Assembly (NCBI GenBank): GCA_963707075.1
Contig: CAVPOX010000002.1
Location: 1,240,001 to 1,304,000, forward strand
Direction of reading: 5' to 3'
Source of the DNA: CAXMQZ01 sp963707075
Lineage (GTDB): Bacteria; Acidobacteriota; Thermoanaerobaculia; Multivoradales; JAHEKO01
DNA: 64,000 bases
Position 1 is the first letter of the stretch. Every line of letters starts with the position of its first letter. The notes beneath the pieces were generated by a model that worked only from the letters and a program-made list of their open reading frames with translations, was not told the origin of the DNA and made no database searches. A program made the position numbers and the translations under genes. Of this stretch, positions 8,084 to 16,546 are shown in pieces.

Positions 8084-10056
8084 CAGGAGGCGGTATCTCC
8101 GACGTGTTCCTGCTGCAAGATGCGATGGGGCACGGAGACCTGGATCCCTTCCTCATCGAAACGGTTCTTGATTCGACGCAGCAGCTGCCGCCGAGTCTGA
8201 AAGATCTTGTCGGGCTGCGTCTGGACCATGAACTTGATCACCACCCCGGACTCAGTGAACCTGTCGACACCCAACATTACCGGTACATCGGTGACCCACT
8301 GCCCCATCTCTGGATCGCCACGGAACTCCTCGCCGACTGCCTGGATGACCTCCATGACCCGGTCGACGTTCTCTTTGTAGCTGATGGGAATCTCGAGCAC
8401 GGCCCGGCCCCATTCGTAAGTACGGTTGGTCACCGACTTGATCTCGCCGTTGGGAATAAAGTGAACCCGGCCCTCGAGGTCCCTGAGAACTGTCGTGCGC
8501 ATGTTGACCTTCTCGACCCTGCCCGTGATGTCACTCACGGTGATCAGATCCCCCAATTCGTACTGGTCCTCGAGGAGAATCATGAAGCCGGTGAAGTAAT
8601 CGCGCATCAGATTCTGGGCGCCAAAGGCCAAAGCTACACCGAGAATCGCGGCGCCTCCCAGCACCGTCTTGATATCGACACCCGCTTCCTGAAACACCAA
8701 CAGAACCGCCGCCACGACGATGAAGAGACTGATTGCGCTACGGAAGCTGAGCGCCACGGTGTCGGCCCTATTGGTCCCTCGGCCGTGCCCGCTCTTGCCG
8801 GACCCCACCACCGTTCTGGCCAGCTTTCGTGCCGACAGCCGAACCAGTGCCAGAAGTGCCCAGGCAACAACGACGACAAGCAGCATTCGCGGACCTCGTG
8901 ACGACAGCCAGCGCCACAGATTCTTGGGGTGGAGCGGGCTCTCGAGCCAAACGGTCTTTCTGCGGGCGGCCTCGGCCTCCTGCCTCTTCTGGTCCGCCTG
9001 CTGCGTGACGGTGATTTGCTCCTCTTGCAGGTCATCCAGGCGCTGGTAAAGCGAGTCCAGGTAGTCACGTCGGTTGTCTATGTCGGTTTGGGTCTCCTGC
9101 TGAAGATCTTGCACCGTCTGCAGTGTTTCTCGAGCTCGTCCCAGCTCCGCTTTGCTCGCCTCTGCCGCGATCAGATCTTCGAGATCGGACTGGGCCTTCT
9201 CCACCGCAACCTCAAGGTTGTCCCGGGAGGTTCTCGCCGCTTGCAGCAGCTCCTTCTCCATCTCGATCTGACTCTCCAGGGCTTCCTTGCGCTCCACGAA
9301 ACTGAGGACCGCCTCCTCCGCCTCACGCGCTTTCTCCGCCGCCTTTTCAGCCTCTCGTCGGGCTTCGATCTGCTCGGTGGTTTGCGGCTGCTTCTCAGCT
9401 GCCTTCTCCTTGGCAGGAGATGACTTCGAAGCGCTCGAGACTCCAGGCAACAAGATCTGACCGAGGCTCGACCCCTCCTCCGTCGGCGTCTCGGCTTCGG
9501 CCTGCTCCACGACCGCCTCCCCTGAGCTGGCCAGCTCCTCAGACGAGGGTCCCGCCAGCTTGGCGAGGGCCTTCTCGTCCTCGGCGATCTTCCTTTCCAG
9601 GGTCTGAATCTGCTCCTGCAAGGTCTTGCCGGATCTCATCGCAATGTCCGACTGGTTCTTGGCGATCGGAAGCCACTCTTCGCCTTTGGCGATCTCCTTG
9701 GCCAGCGCCTTGGCCTCATCCGAAGCCTCCGGCCCACCCAACTCTTCCAGTCGCTGCTTCGCCGCCGCGAGCTCGATTTCGCCGTCCTTGATCTGACGGC
9801 TCAACCCGTCGAAAAAGTCCTCTCGAGCGGACAGATCTTCCCTGACCTCGGCGAGCCTGGCTTTGTCGGCTTCGATCACCTTCTCCAAACGGATGACTCG
9901 ATCGGCCAAGGTGAGCGTCGATTGCGCCTCTTCGGAACGGTCGGTCGACGAGCCAGAGTCATCCTGAGCCAACGCTACTGGTGCCGGGGTCAAGATGCCC
10001 ATGAAGGCCAGGCAGGAGATCGCAAGACCTACTGCAGTGCGCAGATTCCTACTCAT
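8083..10056 (-). CDS. Large MscS-family mechanosensitive channel with periplasmic coiled coil
   Basis: A 657-aa mechanosensitive ion channel. After a signal peptide (residues about 1-30) come roughly 330 residues of charged, Ala/Glu/Lys-rich heptad-like sequence, probably a periplasmic coiled coil as in MscK/MscM-type channels. Membrane helices follow from about residue 395. The pore and vestibule region is typical MscS: GVALAFGAQNLMRDYFTG, GDLITV, then HFIPNGEIKSVTNRT. The true ATG (10056) overlaps the corA stop by four bases; the open frame continues far upstream only because corA is antisense-free in that frame. It probably releases solutes on hypo-osmotic shock. Confidence 0.9.
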   Translation of the reverse strand: MSRNLRTAVGLAISCLAFMGILTPAPVALAQDDSGSSTDRSEEAQSTLTLADRVIRLEKVIEADKARLAEVREDLSAREDFFDGLSRQIKDGEIELAAAKQRLEELGGPEASDEAKALAKEIAKGEEWLPIAKNQSDIAMRSGKTLQEQIQTLERKIAEDEKALAKLAGPSSEELASSGEAVVEQAEAETPTEEGSSLGQILLPGVSSASKSSPAKEKAAEKQPQTTEQIEARREAEKAAEKAREAEEAVLSFVERKEALESQIEMEKELLQAARTSRDNLEVAVEKAQSDLEDLIAAEASKAELGRARETLQTVQDLQQETQTDIDNRRDYLDSLYQRLDDLQEEQITVTQQADQKRQEAEAARRKTVWLESPLHPKNLWRWLSSRGPRMLLVVVVAWALLALVRLSARKLARTVVGSGKSGHGRGTNRADTVALSFRSAISLFIVVAAVLLVFQEAGVDIKTVLGGAAILGVALAFGAQNLMRDYFTGFMILLEDQYELGDLITVSDITGRVEKVNMRTTVLRDLEGRVHFIPNGEIKSVTNRTYEWGRAVLEIPISYKENVDRVMEVIQAVGEEFRGDPEMGQWVTDVPVMLGVDRFTESGVVIKFMVQTQPDKIFQTRRQLLRRIKNRFDEEGIQVSVPHRILQQEHVGDTAS

Positions 10057-11111
10057 TTTCGACGTCCAATCCAACCCTTGCGCCAGAAATAGAAGACCAT
10101 TCCCGTGGCTACCGTCGCCATCAGTCCCAGCGTCAGCGGGTAGGCCCAGCTCAGACTGAGCTCCGGCATGCGCTCGAAATTCATCCCGTAGACGCCGGCA
10201 ATGAAGGTCAGTGGGACAAAGATGCTGGCGACAATCGTCAGGGTCTTCATCACGTCGTTCATCCGATTGCTGACGATGGTCAGGTACATGTTCATCAGGC
10301 TGCTGACGCGCTCCCGGGCATGTTCCACAGCCTCCGATGCTTGCACGATGTGGTCCGAGGTATCGCGAAGATAGACCCGAACCGCATCGCTCACGAATGT
10401 GTTCTCTTCCCGCAGCAAGACGTGCATCGACTCTCGCTGCGGTACGACCGCGCGACGCAATCCCAGCAACTGAGATCGCAGCGCGTGGATCTGCTGGAGC
10501 ATATCCGGCGGAACGCGAGACAGCACCTGATCCTCCAGGTTCTCGATCCAATCTCCAATCCCCCGGATAGCGGGATAGTAAGCATCAACGACCGTGTCGA
10601 GAATGGCGTATCCCAGATAGTCCGAGGCCATCGTCCTCATCCGCGATCCTTCGACACGCAGACGGTCGCGGACCGGGCCCAGGACGTCCCCATATCGCTC
10701 CTGAAACGTCACTATGTAGTCGACTCCAAAGAACAGACTCACTTGTTCGATGTCGAGTTCGTCGTCGCTCATGCGGATCATTCGGCTCACGACCAGCAGA
10801 TTCTGCTCGTAGACTTCCGCTTTGGGACGACTCGGAACATGCACCACGTCCTCGAGAGCCAACGGATGAATGGCGAAGATCTCGGCCAGCTCACGCAAGA
10901 CCTGCTCGTCTCCTAGCCCCTGGACGTCGACCCACAGATTGCGTCCATTGCGCTTCAGTTCTCGCACGTCGGCAACCGCGATGGAGTCATGGTCCTCCAC
11001 AGCGTTCTCGTCATAGCTGAAGGCCCGCAGCTTCGGCTTTTCCGCGTGCGGACTGAGGGTCAAGGTTCCCGGTGCGGAACCGACCGGAGGCTTGCGAATC
11101 CTGGTGATCAT
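10053..11111 (-). CDS. corA: CorA-family magnesium/cobalt transporter
   Basis: 352-aa divalent-cation channel of the CorA/MIT family. A large cytoplasmic domain is followed by two C-terminal membrane helices with the signature YGMNF between them (selectivity GMN loop) and a basic C-terminus (WRKGWIGRRK). The ATG at 11111 is preceded by GGAGAGGAGG, a strong ribosome site, so it is preferred over the longer open frame. It sits between two mechanosensitive channels and overlaps the downstream one by four bases, suggesting a shared ion/osmotic homeostasis operon. Confidence 0.95.
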   Translation of the reverse strand: MITRIRKPPVGSAPGTLTLSPHAEKPKLRAFSYDENAVEDHDSIAVADVRELKRNGRNLWVDVQGLGDEQVLRELAEIFAIHPLALEDVVHVPSRPKAEVYEQNLLVVSRMIRMSDDELDIEQVSLFFGVDYIVTFQERYGDVLGPVRDRLRVEGSRMRTMASDYLGYAILDTVVDAYYPAIRGIGDWIENLEDQVLSRVPPDMLQQIHALRSQLLGLRRAVVPQRESMHVLLREENTFVSDAVRVYLRDTSDHIVQASEAVEHARERVSSLMNMYLTIVSNRMNDVMKTLTIVASIFVPLTFIAGVYGMNFERMPELSLSWAYPLTLGLMATVATGMVFYFWRKGWIGRRK

Positions 11112-11137
11112 CCCTATTACCTCCTCTCCTAGGTCCA

Positions 11138-12025
11138 TTATCCCGCGCGACGCAGACTCTGCAGAGAATCGGTGACCCCGGGATCGAAGTGCACATCGAG
11201 CTGTGGGAAGGCAATCACGAGTCCTGCATCCTTCAGGCCCCACCAGATCGCCTCGTTGAGCTTCGAAGTGTATTGTTCGCTCCGCCAGGGATCCTCGATC
11301 CAGACCGAGACCTCGAAGTCGACCGAGGAGTTGCCAAACCCCCGCAACAACACAACCGGAGCCTTCTTCCGAGCGCGCCAAGAGAGCCCAGCGGCTAGGC
11401 CCTCCAGGGTGTCTCTCACCAACTTCATGTCAGAAGAGTAGACGACTCCCACCGGAGCTCTCAGGCGTACGAGAGGATCACGCAGTGTCCGGTTGGTCAC
11501 CATCGACTGCACCAGAATCGAGTTCGGGATCAGGATCTCTTCGTTGTCCCGGTTCATGGCCAGCGTGTACCGGACCCCGACATCCTTCACCATGACAATC
11601 TGCCCTTCAACCTTCAGAACATCTCCGCGCTTGATCGACTTCTCGATCCTCATGATGAGTCCCGACACGAAGTTCTCGGCGATATTCTTCATGGCAAAGC
11701 CGAGAGCCACCGCGAACAGACCGCCGGCCGCGAAGACAGCGGTCAGCTTGAATCCCATGGTGTTGAACGCCACCAGCAGTCCCCCGACAACGACCAGGAG
11801 TTGGGCTCCACGGGCGTAGGGCAGAATTGCATCGGGATCCATCGAACCACCACGTTCGAAGGCGTGCATGACAGCTTTTCTCAGCAAACTCCCCAACCAC
11901 AGCGTTACCAGAATGGTCACGACCACAATCAAGGTAGTCCCGACTGTTCCCTGGGTGCCGCCAATGGTGTACAGCGGTGTCGATAAGAAGTCCTTGATCT
12001 GAATCATCACGTCCTGGAAACTCAT
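11138..12025 (-). CDS. mscS: Small MscS-family mechanosensitive channel
   Basis: 295 aa, the length of E. coli MscS. It has three N-terminal helices, the pore helix VFAAGGLFAVALGFAMKN with alternating Gly/Ala, the NIAENFVSG hinge, and a beta domain with IPNSILVQSMVTNRT. Upstream GGAGGACTC before ATG at 12025 is a good ribosome site. It is first gene of the minus-strand cluster mscS-corA-mscS-methyltransferase; 27 bases separate it from corA. Confidence 0.93.
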   Translation of the reverse strand: MSFQDVMIQIKDFLSTPLYTIGGTQGTVGTTLIVVVTILVTLWLGSLLRKAVMHAFERGGSMDPDAILPYARGAQLLVVVGGLLVAFNTMGFKLTAVFAAGGLFAVALGFAMKNIAENFVSGLIMRIEKSIKRGDVLKVEGQIVMVKDVGVRYTLAMNRDNEEILIPNSILVQSMVTNRTLRDPLVRLRAPVGVVYSSDMKLVRDTLEGLAAGLSWRARKKAPVVLLRGFGNSSVDFEVSVWIEDPWRSEQYTSKLNEAIWWGLKDAGLVIAFPQLDVHFDPGVTDSLQSLRRAG

Positions 12026-12027
12026 GA

Positions 12028-12363
12028 GAGTCCTCCTCGCTCGCTGATGGTATTCGACTGGATCCTATCCCGGCTCAGTCCATCTCCTTACTGATTCGGA
12101 CCCGGGGTGTCGACGACCTCTACCGCTGCTTTGCCCTGGCTGAGCGGGACCATCTCGATCTCAACCTGGCTTACACCCGAGCCTCCTCCGATGAAGTGCG
12201 CGACGGGGTCTTCGACCTCGCAAGGATGCGCAAGCTCTATCAGGTCGGCTATGAGGTGGGAAAAGGGCCGGTTACTCCTGGAAGAAGTCTCCTCCCTTGT
12301 ATGGCGGGGACGAGTCGACTGGCTGATCGCCGGGGGAGTGAATCGCATAGAATCACGCGATGA
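12028..12363 (+). pseudogene. Possible C-terminal remnant of a patatin-like protein
   Basis: The only stretch over 300 bases without an intact gene. One plus-strand frame is open from just after a stop at 12025 to TGA at 12361-12363, with no plausible start. Its middle (DLYRCFALAERDHLDLNLAY, then VFDLARMRKLYQVGYEVG) looks like real protein and resembles the C-terminal end of patatin-type phospholipases. The frame ends inside the start of the DUF4136 gene. It may be a decayed gene end, or chance; no ribosome site is visible. Confidence 0.3.
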
Positions 12364-12953
12364 GAACTCCCAAGACTCTGGCTCTGCTCCTCCTTCTCCC
12401 AGCGCTGCCAGCGGCAGCCCAGAAGGTCTACGTCGACTACGACAATGCCACTGCGTTCAGCGAATACAGGACATTTCAACTGGTTGAAACCGCCGAGGAC
12501 CTCCGCGATACCTCTCGCACCTCTCACGAGCTCGTGGTCAGCGAGCTCAGACGCTATACAACAGAGGGAGGCCTGACCGAGGTCGACGCGAATCCCGATT
12601 TCTACCTGGCCTATTACACGGCGGATCGTGGAGACTTGCGACTCGCACTGACCGATCTCCGATACGGTTATGGCGCCAACTTCGACTTCGGCGGCTACTG
12701 GGATGGCGGTGTCGGTACCCGTGCACCCAACTCCTTCACCTTCAAGGAGGGCACCCTGATCGTCGACGCCTGGGATGCCGAGCGCCATGAGCTTGTCTGG
12801 CGTGGCATTGCCACAGCCGCCCTGTCGAGTAATCCAGACAAGAACGACAAGAAGATCGAGAAGGCGCTCAAGAAGATCATGAAGCGGTGGGACGAAGCCA
12901 AAGGCTATCGGGTCCGCGCCATCCGCCAGATGAAGGCCGAGGAAGGCAACTAG
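12360..12953 (+). CDS. DUF4136 domain-containing exported protein
   Basis: 197 aa with an N-terminal signal peptide (MRTPKTLALLLLLPALPAAA) and no lipobox cysteine. The body starts with the family hallmark VYVDYDNATAFSEYRTFQ and ends with VDAWDAERHELVWRG and a lysine-rich helix, as in DUF4136 proteins, which are often lipoproteins of unknown role. Probably periplasmic. Its TAG stop overlaps the TAG stop of the convergent TonB receptor (12950-12953, CTAG), leaving no room for a terminator between them. Confidence 0.8.
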   Translation: MRTPKTLALLLLLPALPAAAQKVYVDYDNATAFSEYRTFQLVETAEDLRDTSRTSHELVVSELRRYTTEGGLTEVDANPDFYLAYYTADRGDLRLALTDLRYGYGANFDFGGYWDGGVGTRAPNSFTFKEGTLIVDAWDAERHELVWRGIATAALSSNPDKNDKKIEKALKKIMKRWDEAKGYRVRAIRQMKAEEGN

Positions 12954-15100
12954 GAGGCACCCCCCCGCCAGGCAAGCCTCACCCAGAAGGTCCGTCCCGG
13001 CTCGTTGATGCGGACCGGTTCGGGGTCGAAGAGATTGGCTCGATTCAGGTGATTCGCGTAGTTGCGATCGAAGATGTTGTCGACGCCGGCAATCACAGAT
13101 AGGGTTTTCAGGATCCTGTATCGACCTGACAGATCGACCACTCCATAACCTGCAGTTTCGCCATAGTCCTGCCCGCTTCCCGTCATCGGATTGTCATCAA
13201 CACGGGTTTGGGCCGTAGCCCAGCGAACGACCGCGGCCGTCCCCCATCCGTCGACTCCGTAATCGAGCTGCAACCGCCCCTGGAGAGGCGGCATCTGAGC
13301 GAGCGGTCGATCATCAGTCCGGTTGTCGCCGCGCACCCAGCTGGCCGTTCCGGCGACTCGGAGACGCTCCTTGGGTCGGTACGAGCCTTCAGCTTCGAGT
13401 CCCACCAACCGAGCTTCGACATTGCGATAGATCGTCGCACTGTCGGTCTGCAGGATCCCCTCCTGGCCATGGGCCCGGTCCCGCAGGATGAAATCGTCGG
13501 CCTGGTCGACAAAGCCAGTCACGCTCCAGGTTGCGGTCGGACCTTGTGAACCGAGCCCCAGATCGACTTGATTGTGCTTGGCCGGTACCAATAGCGGATT
13601 TCCGACCCAGCGTTTCGCCCCGATCATATTGTCGGAACCGAGAAAACGCTCGGTCGTATCGGCAGCCCGCGTGCTACGGCTCAGACCTGCGAACAGGGTC
13701 AGGCGTGGCAACAAGAATCGCTCATATCGGACCAGACCGCCCCACTCCGACGCGTTCCAATCCTCGGACTTGTATCCGTAGTAAAGCTCGTAGAGCTGAT
13801 CAGGGCTTCGATTCATTCCAGCGGGTTTCAGATCAGCCTTGTTCGCGTCAGCCGTGAACTGATCGAACCTCGCTCCCAGTAGAATCCTGGACTCAGCGCC
13901 GAGGCTCCGCACACCTTCGACAAAGACCCCACCCTGACCCAGGGTGGCATCCGGCCACATCACGGACTGCAGCATCTGGACGTTGTCAGGATTGGGGCCC
14001 GAGTAGCGCAGTGCATCACGACCATTCTCCTGGTACTCGACGCCGAAGGTGAGCGTGAAGTCTTCCGACATCTGTCGATCCGCGCTGGCCCGGCCGCCAA
14101 AGGTGTCGGAGGTAGACGGCACGCGCATCGCCATCGGGGTCGTCAAGGGGCGCAGCGAGTAGTTGTCCATCAGGTGCTCGACACCAGCGTAGTAGAGCTC
14201 GGCCCGAAGATCGGTCAGCCCGACCCACTTCTCAGCGCGTCGCAGATTCAGCCGATAGGTGTCCGCGGCATCCTCGGGGGAGTCCATTCCCGCACCTGCA
14301 AAGAGAGCGTCGTCGGTGCGGGATGCTTCGATTCCCAGTTCGACCTGGCCGGTAGAAGCCTCACCGTAACCCAGCATGAGATTGGCATGCTGACTCTCGA
14401 AGGCCGACCGCACTGTGTTGCCGTCGCCGTCTTCATAGCTGCCGAAGGAGCGCAGTCCACCCTGGGCCCTGAGGAAGAAACCACCGACACCTACCGAAGC
14501 ATCGATGCCGACCTCGGGGCTCTCGTGCCACGACCCATAGGCCGTCGCCAACTCCGCCCGCCAGTCGGTGGGCTCGGAGAACGTCGGGACATTCCGTTCA
14601 TAGAGCACAGTCCCGGCGGTGCCGCCTGGCCCGTAGCGCATCGACTGGACGCCCTTGATCACCGTGACCTCGTCAAAGGCGTTGGGCGTAGCGAAGGAGC
14701 TGGGAGGATCCATGCGATTGGGACAACCGCCATGCACGAAGGCACCGTCGATCTGGACGTTGAGGTTGCCTTCTGCCAGCCCCCGGACGCGTGGCTCCTG
14801 CCCATGCCCACCCATGCGGCCGACAGAGACCCCCGCGACACCTCGCAAAAGATCCGCGCCATCTCCAATCGGAACTTCAGGCATCTGATCGCGGCTCAGG
14901 ATGCTGACAGCGGGCACCACTGGCCATTCATCCACGACCTCGATCTCCTCGACGACGACGGGTGCCTCGGGCTCGTCACCCGCGACTTCGGCCGCAACAG
15001 CGGCATCCTGGCCCTCTTGGGCAAAGAGAAGTGATGGGTGGGACAACACCAACGTCAGAACTGCAACTGCCAGAACACGCGAAGAAGTCGAATCGATCAT
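12950..15100 (-). CDS. TonB-dependent copper receptor, OprC-like
   Basis: 716-aa outer-membrane receptor: signal peptide (about 1-28), plug domain and C-terminal barrel ending in aromatic-rich RTFWVRLAW. The plug contains GGCPNRMDPPSSF; the C-x3-M pair (Cys126, Met130) matches the OprC/NosA copper-binding motif. A downstream His-x-Met (His309, Met311 in VEHLM) fits the second half of the OprC copper site. This supports copper rather than siderophore uptake. GGAGG precedes the ATG. It lies 75 bases downstream of a small Cys-rich secreted protein and is probably cotranscribed with it. Confidence 0.88.
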   Translation of the reverse strand: MIDSTSSRVLAVAVLTLVLSHPSLLFAQEGQDAAVAAEVAGDEPEAPVVVEEIEVVDEWPVVPAVSILSRDQMPEVPIGDGADLLRGVAGVSVGRMGGHGQEPRVRGLAEGNLNVQIDGAFVHGGCPNRMDPPSSFATPNAFDEVTVIKGVQSMRYGPGGTAGTVLYERNVPTFSEPTDWRAELATAYGSWHESPEVGIDASVGVGGFFLRAQGGLRSFGSYEDGDGNTVRSAFESQHANLMLGYGEASTGQVELGIEASRTDDALFAGAGMDSPEDAADTYRLNLRRAEKWVGLTDLRAELYYAGVEHLMDNYSLRPLTTPMAMRVPSTSDTFGGRASADRQMSEDFTLTFGVEYQENGRDALRYSGPNPDNVQMLQSVMWPDATLGQGGVFVEGVRSLGAESRILLGARFDQFTADANKADLKPAGMNRSPDQLYELYYGYKSEDWNASEWGGLVRYERFLLPRLTLFAGLSRSTRAADTTERFLGSDNMIGAKRWVGNPLLVPAKHNQVDLGLGSQGPTATWSVTGFVDQADDFILRDRAHGQEGILQTDSATIYRNVEARLVGLEAEGSYRPKERLRVAGTASWVRGDNRTDDRPLAQMPPLQGRLQLDYGVDGWGTAAVVRWATAQTRVDDNPMTGSGQDYGETAGYGVVDLSGRYRILKTLSVIAGVDNIFDRNYANHLNRANLFDPEPVRINEPGRTFWVRLAWRGGAS

Positions 15101-15175
15101 GAAGCCTCCAATGGACGGCGCCTCGACGAAGCCGTCGGCCGTAGTTACCTGCTTGTAGAGAGACGAAGGGCTTGC

Positions 15176-15571
15176 TCAGCAAGCGGAGGCAGAACGGGGA
15201 GGGGGAGGCTCGAGTGCCGGCAGCGTGGCTTCGGTGAGAGACTCAGTGTTCCGGATGCTGGAACCCGCAATCTCGAGGATGAACCCCGAGAAGTCCAGGG
15301 CGCTAACCCCCAGATCGCGGACAAAGGAGAGAGCCCCGTCGTTGACATCCTTGGCAGGCCGCAGCCCACCACAAGGACTGTCGTCTCCGGCTCCCTGCCG
15401 ACCGCAGTCACAGCCGCCCAGAAGGCAGACGCTACCGGTCCCACAGCAGCAGTCATGATCGTCTCCCTGCCAAGGCGCCGCAGAGATGATGGGTCCTGGA
15501 CCCAGCCACACACACATGGCGAGGACGATAATCCGCACGAGCCGCGACCGGCTGGTGAAAGCGTTCGACAT
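15176..15571 (-). CDS. Small cysteine-rich secreted protein upstream of copper receptor
   Basis: 131 aa. A basic N-terminus and hydrophobic stretch (RIIVLAMCVWLGPGPIISA) form a signal peptide. The mature part begins with a cluster of cysteines (HDCCCGTGSVCLLGGCDCG) suited to binding soft metals, then a non-repetitive tail ending PPPPRSASAC. I do not recognise a family. Position directly upstream of the OprC-like receptor suggests a periplasmic copper-binding or assembly partner. The ATG at 15571 was chosen because it starts the signal peptide. The 160 bases upstream contain only a short direct repeat (agagccagca twice near 15617). Confidence 0.65.
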   Translation of the reverse strand: MSNAFTSRSRLVRIIVLAMCVWLGPGPIISAAPWQGDDHDCCCGTGSVCLLGGCDCGRQGAGDDSPCGGLRPAKDVNDGALSFVRDLGVSALDFSGFILEIAGSSIRNTESLTEATLPALEPPPPRSASAC

Positions 15572-15734
15572 GCAGGCCCCATTCTGATACTTACCGCGAT
15601 GAAATTCCACCTCGCCAGAAAGAGCCAGCAAGAGCCAGCAAGGTTCTCGAGTCTGAATGCGTCTATTGAAACAGGGTGGGCGCCAGACGCAAGCACGGCC
15701 AAGTGCGATCTATCAATCTCGACATACCAAATAA

Positions 15735-15775
15735 CCATCGATATACTTAACATCACACAGAAAGCATATCGATGG
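15735..15775. promoter_or_regulatory. Inverted-repeat operator upstream of AbrB/PIN module
   Basis: A perfect 10-base inverted repeat, CCATCGATAT at 15735-15744 and ATATCGATGG at 15766-15775. The arm centres are 31 bases apart, about three helical turns, so both arms face the same side. The right arm overlaps the ribosome site (TGGAGAAAAG) of the antitoxin gene, and the region is AT-rich against a GC-rich background. Antitoxin autoregulation is the obvious reading but is inferred. Confidence 0.65.
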
Positions 15776-15782
15776 AGAAAAG

Positions 15783-15989
15783 ATGGCTACCGTGACCATT
15801 TCACCCAAGTATCAAGTGGTTATCCCCAAATCCATCCGGGAACAGCTCCGCCTGTCCCCAGGCCAGAAGATCGAAGCCATCGTCCTCGACGGTCGCATCG
15901 AGTTGATCCCCATTCGCCCAGTCCAGGAACTGCGAGGGTTTGTCAAAGGCATCGATACCTCGGTCGAGCGCGAGGAGGACCGCCTGTGA
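15783..15989 (+). CDS. AbrB/MazE-type antitoxin
   Basis: 68-aa swapped-hairpin AbrB/SpoVT-like DNA-binding antitoxin: VTISPKYQVVIPKSIREQL followed by LRLSPGQKIEAIV is the family core, with a toxin-neutralising C-terminal tail (RGFVKGIDTSVEREEDRL). Ribosome site GGAGAAAAG. The stop overlaps the GTG start of the PIN toxin by four bases (GTGA). It probably represses its own promoter through the inverted repeat just upstream. Confidence 0.92.
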   Translation: MATVTISPKYQVVIPKSIREQLRLSPGQKIEAIVLDGRIELIPIRPVQELRGFVKGIDTSVEREEDRL

Positions 15990-16363
15990 ATGTCGTGGAT
16001 TCCAGTGCCTGGCTCGAGTATTTCGCCGACGGCCCCAACGCTTCCTGGTTCGCCTCGGCGATCGAGACCCCAGACGAGTTGATCGTGCCGTCGTTGACGA
16101 TCTTCGAGGTCTTCAAGAAGCTCGCGACTGAGAGAGGAGACACTGAAGCACTTCAGGCGGTCGGCGCCATGCAGCAAGGTCGTGTGGTCGATCTCGACCC
16201 TGTCTTGGCGATTGGCGCCGCCCGGATCGGCATCAAGCACCAACTTCCCTTGGCCGACAGCATTATCTTGGCTACCGCCAGAGCCTTCGACGCTACGCTC
16301 TGGACACAGAATTCAGACTTCCAGAGCCTACCCGGAGTGGAGTTCACGCCTGTGGTGAGGTAG
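15986..16363 (+). CDS. vapC: PIN-domain toxin (VapC-like ribonuclease)
   Basis: 125-aa PIN-domain RNase, toxin partner of the AbrB-type antitoxin. Acidic active-site residues are visible in VVDSSAWLEYF near the N-terminus, the conserved Glu in LTIFEVFKK, ADSIILATA and the final TQNSDF. The GTG at 15986 is used because it overlaps the antitoxin stop (GTGA); the long open frame upstream is non-coding. Expected to cleave RNA, stopping growth when the antitoxin is lost. Confidence 0.9.
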   Translation: MNVVDSSAWLEYFADGPNASWFASAIETPDELIVPSLTIFEVFKKLATERGDTEALQAVGAMQQGRVVDLDPVLAIGAARIGIKHQLPLADSIILATARAFDATLWTQNSDFQSLPGVEFTPVVR

Positions 16364-16410
16364 AACACCTCCAGTTGATCTCAATCTGCCATCGCAAACA
16401 AGTCGACCGG

Positions 16411-16536
16411 CCGCTGAGCCCTCTCGACGGTCAAATCGCTCCGATCGGGCGGGCGCACGCCCAGGCGATTGCCACACGTGATGTGCGCAGATTCGAAGAG
16501 TCCGGTGTGGCCTTGATTGATCCCTACGACTCTTAG
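16411..16536 (+). pseudogene. C-terminal remnant of a second VapC/FitB-like toxin
   Basis: About 41 codons ending at TAG 16534-16536. The frame reads PLSPLDGQIAPIGRAH, then ATRDVRRFEESGVALIDPY, which matches the end of FitB/VapC PIN toxins (DAQIAAIARAH ... LATRNVRDFEGTGV.LINPW). The N-terminal half with the first catalytic acids is absent and no antitoxin remains. It is of a different PIN subfamily from the intact toxin 50 bases upstream, so it is not a duplicate of it. This indicates turnover of toxin-antitoxin loci at this site. Confidence 0.7.
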
Positions 16537-16546
16537 ATTCCTTAGA

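Noticed and set aside
8104..8901. 265-codon plus-strand frame inside the large mscS gene
   Set aside because: Antisense of the conserved MscS domain; no family resemblance.
14174..15034. 286-codon plus-strand frame inside the copper receptor gene
   Set aside because: Covers the conserved plug of the receptor on the other strand; no start signal.
15616..15640. Short tandem repeat agagccagca
   Set aside because: Only two copies in an untranslated leader; too short to call a functional repeat.
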